A stretch of 22,901 nt of DNA from Halobacteroidaceae bacterium (GTDB lineage Bacteria > Bacillota > Halanaerobiia > B1SED10-174), in the NCBI GenBank assembly GCA_003550445.1, contig PUKG01000143.1, positions 1-22,901 on the forward strand. Reading direction: 5' to 3'. The translations under genes and the position numbers were made by a program. The notes below the pieces were generated by a model, which saw only the letters and a list, made by a program, of their open reading frames with translations, did not search any database and had not been told where the DNA came from. Numbering within the stretch: position 1 is the first letter of the stretch; each line of letters begins with the position of its first letter. This document shows positions 15,305-21,129 of the stretch, one piece after another.

Positions 15305-15398
15305 ATTGAAAATAGTTATTAGATAGTTGTTTGAAAAAGATGTTTTTAAATTAGCCGCACGGAAGCGGCAAAAATCAATCACGGAGGAGTGAGTATAA
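15305..15398 (+). repeat. Repeated flagellin spacer/leader, unit 2
   Basis: A 94-nt spacer almost identical to those at 16272-16366 and 17276-17370. It contains an AT-rich block ('AATAGTTATTAGATAG' core), then the two CsrA hairpins and the Shine-Dalgarno. No terminator and no sigma-28 promoter is seen, so transcription may run on from copy 1. Confidence 0.85.
15354..15392 (+). promoter_or_regulatory. CsrA-binding leader, flagellin gene 2
   Basis: Hairpin A: GCCGC (15354-15358), loop ACGGAA, GCGGC (15365-15369). Hairpin B: TCAC (15379-15382), loop GGAGGA, GTGA (15389-15392). Compared with gene 1, the loop of A changes AGGGAA to ACGGAA and the linker changes, while both stems and both GGA triplets stay. 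Confidence 0.75.
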
Positions 15399-16271
15399 AT
15401 GAGAATCAATCAGAACATTGCTGCGATTAATGCGTGGCGGAATCTTGGCATGACAGATCGGGCTATGGGAAGGACAATGGAAAAGCTGTCCTCAGGACTC
15501 AGGATTAACAGAGCAGCCGATGATGCTGCAGGACTTGCTATCAGTGAGAGAATGAGGAGCCAGGTTAATGGTCTTGACAGGGCAGTTGCTAACGCCCAGG
15601 ATGGAATTTCTCTCATTCAGACCGCTGAAGGGGCACTGGATGAAACTCACGCTGCTTTACACAGAATTCGTGAACTAACCATCCAGGCAGCAAACCAGGT
15701 AAATGAAATAGGAGATGTTGAAAAAATTCAGGATGAAGTAGACCAGTTGGTTATGGAAATTGATCGGATAGCGAGTACAACAGAATTTAACACCAAAAAA
15801 TTGCTTGATGAGAACTCTACAATTACTCTTCAAATTGGCGCAAATGAAGGACAAACGATGCAGGTTAATCTTCAGGCAATGGGAGCAAACGATTTGGTTA
15901 TTGGTCTAACAACTGATGATGGGAATATAACCGGAAGAACAATCGGGTTTATTGATACCAGTGGAACTGACGATGTAGTTGTTAACCCGAGTGCATTTGA
16001 TGGATTTATCGAGTTGCTTGATGACGCTATTGACGAAGTCTCGTCCTTCCGCTCTGAACTCGGTTCTTATCAAAACCGCCTCGAGCACACAATCAACAAC
16101 CTGGAAGTAGCCAGTGAAAACCTTACTGCAGCTGAATCCAGGATAAGAGATGCGGATATGGCTGCCGAGATGATGTCCATGACCCGTCACCAGATCATGA
16201 CCCAGGCTGGAACTGCAATGCTGGCCCAGGCAAACATGAGGCCGCAGAGCGTACTGCAGCTCTTAGGATAA
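15399..16271 (+). CDS. Flagellin, copy 2
   Basis: 290 residues. The N-terminal core is nearly identical to copy 1 (one change, K25R, in the first 90 residues), and the last 77 residues are identical. It departs after residue 92 ('AANQVNEIGDVEKIQDEVDQL') and has its own variable section (about residues 132-212), with 'LQIGANEGQTMQVNLQAMG' followed by a Thr/Asp/Gly-rich stretch. The frame and all structural helices are intact, so it should be a working filament subunit. Confidence 0.97.
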   Translation: MRINQNIAAINAWRNLGMTDRAMGRTMEKLSSGLRINRAADDAAGLAISERMRSQVNGLDRAVANAQDGISLIQTAEGALDETHAALHRIRELTIQAANQVNEIGDVEKIQDEVDQLVMEIDRIASTTEFNTKKLLDENSTITLQIGANEGQTMQVNLQAMGANDLVIGLTTDDGNITGRTIGFIDTSGTDDVVVNPSAFDGFIELLDDAIDEVSSFRSELGSYQNRLEHTINNLEVASENLTAAESRIRDADMAAEMMSMTRHQIMTQAGTAMLAQANMRPQSVLQLLG

Positions 16272-16366
16272 ACTAAAAATAGTTATTAGATAGGTTGTTT
16301 GAAAAAGATATTTTTAAATTAGCCGCACGGAAGCGGCAAAAATCAATCACGGAGGAGTGAGTATTA
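16272..16366 (+). repeat. Repeated flagellin spacer/leader, unit 3
   Basis: A 95-nt spacer, the same as unit 4 through its AT-rich upstream part (one G longer than unit 2), but with the unit-2 type of CsrA loop (ACGGAA) and linker. This mixture suggests past recombination between units. No terminator or sigma-28 promoter is seen. Confidence 0.85.
16322..16360 (+). promoter_or_regulatory. CsrA-binding leader, flagellin gene 3
   Basis: Hairpin A: 16322-16337 with loop ACGGAA (16327-16332). Hairpin B: TCAC (16347-16350), loop GGAGGA (16351-16356), GTGA (16357-16360). Same layout as the other three leaders, 6 nt before the ATG. Confidence 0.75.
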
Positions 16367-17275
16367 ATGAGAATCAATCAGAACATTGCTGCGATTAATG
16401 CGTGGCGGAATCTTGGCATGACGGACAGGGCTATGGGAAAGACGATGGAAAAGTTGTCCTCAGGACTCAGGATCAACAGAGCAGCGGATGATGCAGCAGG
16501 GCTGGCGATTAGTGAGAGAATGAGGAGCCAGGTTCGAGGTCTGGATAAAGCAGTGGAAAACGCCCAAAGTGGAATTTCCCTAATTCAAACAGCCGAGGGA
16601 GCGCTTGATGAAACGCACGCTGCTTTACATCGGATTCGTGAACTAACTATTCAGGCCGCTAATGAAGTTAATGAGGACGGAGACGTCCAAAAAATGCAGG
16701 ACGAAATAAGCCAGCTGCAGGCAGAAATTAATAGGATTGCAACTACAACGGAATTTAACACTAAAAACATTATTGGCCCAGTTGATGTTACAGACACTTC
16801 CGCATTTGATGAAACTATTACTCTCCAAATTGGAGCAAATGAAGGGCAGACAATGGAGATAAGTCTCCAGGATATGAGGGCCACACAAATTGGTTTAGCT
16901 ACTGATGTTGATGGTGTTTCTGCCAGTGATATTGAAAATGTGGGAGATATTAAATTTGCAAGCGATGGAGCTTTAGAAGCGGATGTTGACCAGGAGTATT
17001 TTTCCGCTGCGATACAAATTATTGATCAGGCAATAGATGATGTATCTTCCTTCCGGTCTGAACTCGGTTCTTATCAAAACCGCCTCGAGCACACAATCAA
17101 TAACCTGGAAGTAGCCAGCGAGAACCTTACTGCAGCTGAATCACGGATCCGGGATGCCGACATGGCTGCCGAAATGATGTCCATGACCCGCCACCAGATC
17201 ATGACCCAGGCTGGAACTGCAATGCTGGCCCAGGCCAACATGAGACCGCAGAGCGTACTGCAGCTCTTAGGATAA
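16367..17275 (+). CDS. Flagellin, copy 3 (most divergent)
   Basis: 302 residues, the longest copy. The N-terminal 55 residues and C-terminal 77 match the others, but residues about 57-69 read 'RGLDKAVENAQSG' where the rest have 'NGLDRAVANAQDG'. The next helix ('EDGDVQKMQDEISQLQAEINRIA') also differs. The variable section (about residues 128-225) is longer and acidic, with 'LQIGANEGQTMEISLQDM'. It is intact and probably a structural subunit. The different D1 surface might place it at a distinct position in the filament or at different abundance. Confidence 0.97.
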   Translation: MRINQNIAAINAWRNLGMTDRAMGKTMEKLSSGLRINRAADDAAGLAISERMRSQVRGLDKAVENAQSGISLIQTAEGALDETHAALHRIRELTIQAANEVNEDGDVQKMQDEISQLQAEINRIATTTEFNTKNIIGPVDVTDTSAFDETITLQIGANEGQTMEISLQDMRATQIGLATDVDGVSASDIENVGDIKFASDGALEADVDQEYFSAAIQIIDQAIDDVSSFRSELGSYQNRLEHTINNLEVASENLTAAESRIRDADMAAEMMSMTRHQIMTQAGTAMLAQANMRPQSVLQLLG

Positions 17276-17370
17276 ACTAAAAATAGTTATTAGATAGGTT
17301 GTTTGAAAAAGATATTTTTAAATTAGCCGCAGGGAAGCGGCAAAAAACTATCACGGAGGAGTGAGTATTA
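17276..17370 (+). repeat. Repeated flagellin spacer/leader, unit 4
   Basis: A 95-nt spacer whose upstream AT-rich part equals that of unit 3, but whose hairpin loop (AGGGAA) and linker equal those of unit 1. No terminator or sigma-28 promoter is seen. Confidence 0.85.
17326..17364 (+). promoter_or_regulatory. CsrA-binding leader, flagellin gene 4
   Basis: Hairpin A: 17326-17341 with loop AGGGAA (17331-17336). Hairpin B: TCAC (17351-17354), loop GGAGGA (17355-17360), GTGA (17361-17364). From hairpin A to the ATG it is the same as leader 1. Confidence 0.75.
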
Positions 17371-18261
17371 ATGAGAATCAATCAGAACATTGCTGCTATT
17401 AATGCGTGGCGTAATCTTGGCATGACAGATCGGGCTATGGGAAAGACAATGGAAAAGCTGTCCTCAGGACTCAGGATCAACAGGGCAGCCGATGATGCTG
17501 CAGGACTTGCTATTAGTGAAAGAATGAGGAGCCAGGTTAATGGTCTTGACAGGGCAGTTGCTAACGCCCAGGATGGTATTTCTCTTATCCAGACCGCTGA
17601 AGGAGCACTGGATGAAACTCACGCTGCTTTACACAGGATTCGTGAACTAACCATCCAGGCAGGTAATGAAGTTAACGAAGGTGGAGATGTATCCAAGATC
17701 CAGGATGAAGTAGGGCAGTTGCTTGAGGAAATTGATAGAATTGCAGAAACAACAGAGTTTAATACCAAAAATCTATTAGATTTTGAGGTAAGTAATGGTG
17801 ATTTGGTAGGAAATGTTCTGACTCTCCAGATTGGTGCTAACCAGGGTCAGACTATGACTATTACCCTGCAAAATATGGGTTCGGAGCACCTTGCGGTTGA
17901 ACCTTCTGGAGATGGGGTGCTGGAAAATATTAGTTTAATTGATCTAAATGCCACCGTTCACTCCGGAACGACTACAGATATAACCTTTGAAACTGTAATT
18001 GAAGCAATAGATATAGCAATTGATGAAGTGTCCTCCTTCCGCTCTGAACTGGGTTCTTATCAAAACCGCCTTGAACACACAATTAATAACCTGGAAGTTG
18101 CCAGCGAGAACCTAACCGCTGCTGAATCCAGGATCCGGGATGCCGACATGGCTGCTGAGATGATGTCCATGACCCGCCATCAGATCATGACCCAGGCTGG
18201 AACTGCAATGCTGGCCCAGGCCAATATGAGGCCGCAGAGCGTACTGCAGTTATTGGGCTAA
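17371..18261 (+). CDS. Flagellin, copy 4
   Basis: 296 residues. The first 90 residues are the same as copy 1, and the next section ('IQAGNEVNEGGDVSKIQDEV') also matches copy 1 with only a single E-to-D change before 'RIAETTEFNTK'. The variable part (about residues 134-219) is distinct: 'DFEVSNGDLVGNVLTLQIGANQGQ' in place of the copy-1 version. The last 77 residues are identical to the rest. It ends the flagellin array and is followed at once by a strong terminator. Confidence 0.97.
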   Translation: MRINQNIAAINAWRNLGMTDRAMGKTMEKLSSGLRINRAADDAAGLAISERMRSQVNGLDRAVANAQDGISLIQTAEGALDETHAALHRIRELTIQAGNEVNEGGDVSKIQDEVGQLLEEIDRIAETTEFNTKNLLDFEVSNGDLVGNVLTLQIGANQGQTMTITLQNMGSEHLAVEPSGDGVLENISLIDLNATVHSGTTTDITFETVIEAIDIAIDEVSSFRSELGSYQNRLEHTINNLEVASENLTAAESRIRDADMAAEMMSMTRHQIMTQAGTAMLAQANMRPQSVLQLLG

Positions 18262-18264
18262 ATT

Positions 18265-18310
18265 AAAAAGGGAAAGGCCGGCCGGAAAAAGCCGGACGGC
18301 CTTCCTTTTT
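18265..18310 (+). terminator. Terminator of the flagellin array
   Basis: GGCCGGCCGG (18276-18285) pairs with CCGGACGGCC (18292-18301) with one mismatch. The stem extends through AAAAAGG...CCTTTTT on both sides, and T5 follows. This is a strong rho-independent terminator 4 nt after the flagellin 4 stop. The flaG start is 20 nt past it, with no clear promoter between. Confidence 0.92.
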
Positions 18311-18330
18311 AATCTTTAGGAGGTGGAGCT

Positions 18331-18696
18331 ATGAAGATCAATAATCTACCGCCTTTCCAGCCAAATTCAGGGCAGTACGCTCCCCAAAAAGAAACGGGTA
18401 TTGATTCTGGAAGAGGGAGAATGCGTGGAGAGACGGTAGAAGAAGTTCAAAAAGCTGCTAACCGGGACCTGGAAAGGCGGGTTCAGGAAGAGGTTGATGA
18501 TTTTTACGAAACCGTAGAGAGTTTTATGGTTCGGGATCTTAAATTCCAGCTTCACCGGTATTCTGATCGCTTGTTTGTCCAGGTGATAGATGTTGTTCAG
18601 AACGAAGTTGTAAGTGAAATGCCGCCAGAAGAGTTTCTGGACATGGTTGCCAAGATTCAGGATATGGTTGGCATTATTTTAGATGAATTGGTTTAA
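18331..18696 (+). CDS. flaG: FlaG family protein (YvyC-like)
   Basis: 121 residues. The conserved FlaG half is at the C terminus: 'LKFQLHRYSDRLFVQVIDVVQNEVVSEMPPEEFLDMVAKIQDMVGIILDE' (about residues 70-119), ahead of which lies a variable, charged region. In several bacteria FlaG affects filament length. Its position between flagellin and fliD is standard. AGGAGGTGG lies just before the ATG, behind the flagellin terminator. The stop is 12 nt before fliD. Confidence 0.92.
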   Translation: MKINNLPPFQPNSGQYAPQKETGIDSGRGRMRGETVEEVQKAANRDLERRVQEEVDDFYETVESFMVRDLKFQLHRYSDRLFVQVIDVVQNEVVSEMPPEEFLDMVAKIQDMVGIILDELV

Positions 18697-18708
18697 GGAG
18701 GGCTAAAA

Positions 18709-20022
18709 ATGGAAGGCACAATGAGCATCCGTGGGATGGCATCCGGTATAGATGTTGATGATATTGTTGACCAATTAATCCAACTGGAGCGGCGGCCAAT
18801 CCGCCAGCAGGAAGCCCGTATAAGTCAGTACCAACAGAGCCAGAAAGCATGGCAGGAAATAAATACAAACCTATACAACCTTCGCCAGGCCAACCAGGGT
18901 TTGCTCGACCTGCGCGATTCCAGGGTGGCAGTTTCAAGTCAGGAAGAAGTGTTAACGGCTGAAGCCGCCACCCGAGCCCAGGAAGGTAATTACAATATCA
19001 ATGTGCTGGCCCTGGCCCAGAACCTGATTATCTCCTCGGAAAATGCCCTTGATCCGGAACCGGGCGTTAGTGGAACCTTTTCCATTAATGGTTCAGAAAT
19101 TACGATTGAAGAGGGAGATTCCCTATTTATGATCCGGGATGCAATTAACCAGGCTCAAGAAGGGGTCAGAGCCAGCATTGTAAGTAATCACCTGGTTTTG
19201 GAAGATCAGGCCGGGGCGGGAATTGAATTTGGGGGAGATAATCAAATTCTCCAGGAACTTGAATTGACCACTGGGGAGGGTGATTTTTCCAGAGTACTTC
19301 AAGAACAGCAGGATGCCCAGGTTGAGATCAATGGTCTGCTGGTGGAGTCGAAAACCAACGTTCTCGATGATGTAATTGAAGGTTTAACAATCAATATAAA
19401 TAGTGTTGGGCAAAGCGAACTCAGTGTTGGAGAAGATACTGACAGCCAGGTTGAGGCAGTGCAGAAGTTTGTCGATGCCTATAACAAGGCTGCAACACAG
19501 ATGAGCCAGATGTCAGGTAGAGGTGGGCAACTCCAGGGGGATAGCTTTCTTAACCGCCTGAGGAGCAATATTCGAACCCAAATAATGAACCCTGTTGGAG
19601 ATGGAGAAATAAATGAGGGTATTAACCACCTGGGAAGCCTTGGTATCAGTATTAACTGGGAGACAGGCCAGATGTCTCTTAATGAATCGGACTTGAGAAA
19701 TGCTCTGCAGGAAAATTCCGACGCTGTTAGAGACCTTTTTCAGGCCAGGGAAGAGTATGATGATTTCCAGGGTGTTGGACGTCGCCTGGAAGGCCTTCTC
19801 CACAGAACTCTGCGAAGTGGAGACGGGTCAATAACCATGCGGGAAAGGTATTATGACCAAAGCATAGAAAGAGCCCAGGATAGAATTGGAACTTTGGAGC
19901 GTAGAGTTGAACAGACAAGGGCCAGGTTAATCCGACAGTTTGGGGCAATGGAAAATGCCATTGGGACCATGAATAGCCAGAGCATGTGGCTTTCCCAGCA
20001 AATTGATCAGATGGGGCTCTAA
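18709..20022 (+). CDS. fliD: Flagellar filament cap protein FliD
   Basis: 437 residues. The N terminus 'IRGMASGIDVDDIVDQLIQLERRPI' is the FliD signature, followed by a coiled-coil ('QSQKAWQEINTNLYNLR'). The C-terminal D0/D1 helices include 'YYDQSIERAQDRIGTLERRVEQTRARLIRQFGAMENAIGTMNSQSMWLSQQI', typical of the family. It forms the cap under which flagellin folds and adds. AAGGAGGG at 18695-18702 fixes the start. fliS follows 34 nt after the stop. Confidence 0.96.
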   Translation: MEGTMSIRGMASGIDVDDIVDQLIQLERRPIRQQEARISQYQQSQKAWQEINTNLYNLRQANQGLLDLRDSRVAVSSQEEVLTAEAATRAQEGNYNINVLALAQNLIISSENALDPEPGVSGTFSINGSEITIEEGDSLFMIRDAINQAQEGVRASIVSNHLVLEDQAGAGIEFGGDNQILQELELTTGEGDFSRVLQEQQDAQVEINGLLVESKTNVLDDVIEGLTININSVGQSELSVGEDTDSQVEAVQKFVDAYNKAATQMSQMSGRGGQLQGDSFLNRLRSNIRTQIMNPVGDGEINEGINHLGSLGISINWETGQMSLNESDLRNALQENSDAVRDLFQAREEYDDFQGVGRRLEGLLHRTLRSGDGSITMRERYYDQSIERAQDRIGTLERRVEQTRARLIRQFGAMENAIGTMNSQSMWLSQQIDQMGL

Positions 20023-20056
20023 AAGGATAAAAGGAGAATTTACAGGGGGAATGGAT

Positions 20057-20458
20057 ATGCACGCCAATCCTTATCAAAAATATAAAAAGAACCAGGTCGA
20101 AATGGCTTCCCCGGCAGAGTTAACTCTTCTTTGTTTCAAAGGTTCAATAAAAAACCTGAAACAACTTGCTGATAACTGGGAAGAAAAGAAACCTGCTGAA
20201 ATTAATGAAAAACTTTTAAAGGTCCAAGCAATTCTGGAAGAATTAAGCTTTGGACTAAATGAACAGGCGGGAGAGGTTGTAAATAATCTGGCAAGCCTTT
20301 ACAGTTATATGCATAGAAGACTTGTTGAAGCCAATGTAAAAAAAGATCCTGAAATTATAGAAGAAGTGCTGGATTTGTTCCAGGAGCTGAAAGATACCTG
20401 GGAGGGAGCTATGAGCCAGGATGTTCCCGCTGCAACTTCTTCTGCAAGGGAAGGGTGA
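20057..20458 (+). CDS. fliS: Flagellin export chaperone FliS
   Basis: 133 residues from the ATG at 20057, 6 nt after AGGGGGA (20044-20050). The ATG at 20051 is too near that site, and a longer frame from a TTG at 20003 overlaps fliD without a binding site. 'NPYQKYKKNQVEMASPAELTLLCFKGSIKNL' is the usual FliS N terminus, with the Tyr-containing helix that binds the flagellin C terminus. 'LASLYSYMHRRLVEANVKKDPEIIEEVLDLFQELKDTWEGAM' is the typical end. It keeps flagellin unfolded and leads it to the export gate. Confidence 0.95.
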   Translation: MHANPYQKYKKNQVEMASPAELTLLCFKGSIKNLKQLADNWEEKKPAEINEKLLKVQAILEELSFGLNEQAGEVVNNLASLYSYMHRRLVEANVKKDPEIIEEVLDLFQELKDTWEGAMSQDVPAATSSAREG

Positions 20459-20464
20459 AAAAAG

Positions 20465-20815
20465 GTGCCTTCATTATTAGAGCTTTATCAAAAACTGTTT
20501 GATTTAACCCGCCGGGAACAGATTGTAATAAAGGAAAATAAATATGAAGGACTGGGCAAAATACTAAGAGAAAAACAGGAAACCATTTACCTGATTGAAC
20601 AACAGGGCGAGGCGAAAAACAATATAGATAGGGAAAAGATTCTTGATCTTATGCAGCAAATTAAAAACCTTGGAGACAATAACCTGGAAAGTTTAAGAGA
20701 AGAAATTTGGGTCACAGGGGAAAAACTGGAAAAGTTAAATTTGGGGTGGCACACTCTTCAGAACTATCACAATTTATTCCAGAAACAACCCTCAATTATT
20801 GACCGAAGAGGATAA
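20465..20815 (+). CDS. fliT: FliT-like flagellar chaperone
   Basis: 116 residues from a GTG start, 9 nt after GGGAAGGG (20448-20455). It is helical and rich in Leu, Glu, Lys and Gln, with the early 'LYQKLFDLTRREQIVIKENKYEGLGKILREKQETIYLIEQQ' that resembles FlgN/FliT coiled-coil chaperones. Sequence identity within this family is low, so the call leans on size, composition and place directly after fliD-fliS, where Bacillus has fliT. It would be the FliD export chaperone. It overlaps no gene but is only 6 nt after fliS. Confidence 0.7.
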   Translation: MPSLLELYQKLFDLTRREQIVIKENKYEGLGKILREKQETIYLIEQQGEAKNNIDREKILDLMQQIKNLGDNNLESLREEIWVTGEKLEKLNLGWHTLQNYHNLFQKQPSIIDRRG

Positions 20816-20834
20816 AAGGAGAGGCGGTTATAAT

Positions 20835-21068
20835 ATGGAGAAAATATCATTAATCCAGAAAGAAATAATCCGCCTGCTGCAAAAAAAAGGGGCAACTTAC
20901 GCCCATCCACTAAAATCAAAGGAGATGGGGGAAAAGTTAAATGTTACCCCATCGTACATTAGAGAGCAGGCTAAGATTTTAGAGAAAAAAGGGGTTATTG
21001 CCGTCCGAAGGGGCCCTGGAGGCGGGTATTTTTTTCTGGCCGGGGATTCCAAAGATTTCAGTGTTTAA
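20835..21068 (+). CDS. Small winged-helix DNA-binding protein (Rrf2-like)
   Basis: 77 residues from the ATG at 20835 (GGAGAGG at 20818-20824, 10 nt ahead). An earlier in-frame start at 20799 overlaps fliT. A single winged helix-turn-helix: 'IQKEIIRLLQKKG', then 'KSKEMGEKLNVTPSYIREQAKILEKKGVI' with the recognition helix, and the wing 'VRRGPGGGYFF', which resembles the Rrf2 family wing. Unlike iron-sulfur Rrf2 proteins it has no cysteines and no C-terminal dimer helix, so it is a minimal version. A regulatory role is likely; its targets are unknown. It lies 19 nt after fliT, in the same run, and is closed by a terminator. Confidence 0.75.
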   Translation: MEKISLIQKEIIRLLQKKGATYAHPLKSKEMGEKLNVTPSYIREQAKILEKKGVIAVRRGPGGGYFFLAGDSKDFSV

Positions 21069-21100
21069 AAAGGGTCGGCTTAAAGTTAGTCGATCCTTTT
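21068..21100 (+). terminator. Terminator ending the fliD-fliS-fliT-wHTH run
   Basis: AAAAGGGTCGGCT (21068-21080) pairs over its whole length with AGTCGATCCTTTT (21088-21100), two G-U pairs included, with a 7-nt loop TAAAGTT. The T-tract is short (four T) but lies in the stem. The hairpin starts on the last base of the stop codon. Confidence 0.75.
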
Positions 21101-21129
21101 AAAGTGGCCGGATTTTGGGAGGGATAATT

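Noticed and set aside
15305..15350. Independent promoters in the AT-rich part of each flagellin spacer
   Set aside because: AT-rich sequence is there but neither sigma-28 nor a convincing housekeeping pair of boxes is found; conservation may just reflect duplication.
15305..17370. The regularly spaced repeats between flagellin genes as a CRISPR-like or mobile repeat
   Set aside because: The repeats are about 1 kb apart, each ends at a start codon and holds a ribosome binding site; they are duplicated gene leaders.
14435..18261. Some flagellin copies as silent pseudogene cassettes
   Set aside because: All four have a start, ribosome binding site, intact frame and the complete C terminus needed for polymerisation.
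18264..18288. TAAA-N13-GCCGGAAA as a sigma-28 promoter for flaG
   Set aside because: The spacing is short and the GCCGG comes from the terminator stem, so the match is likely chance.
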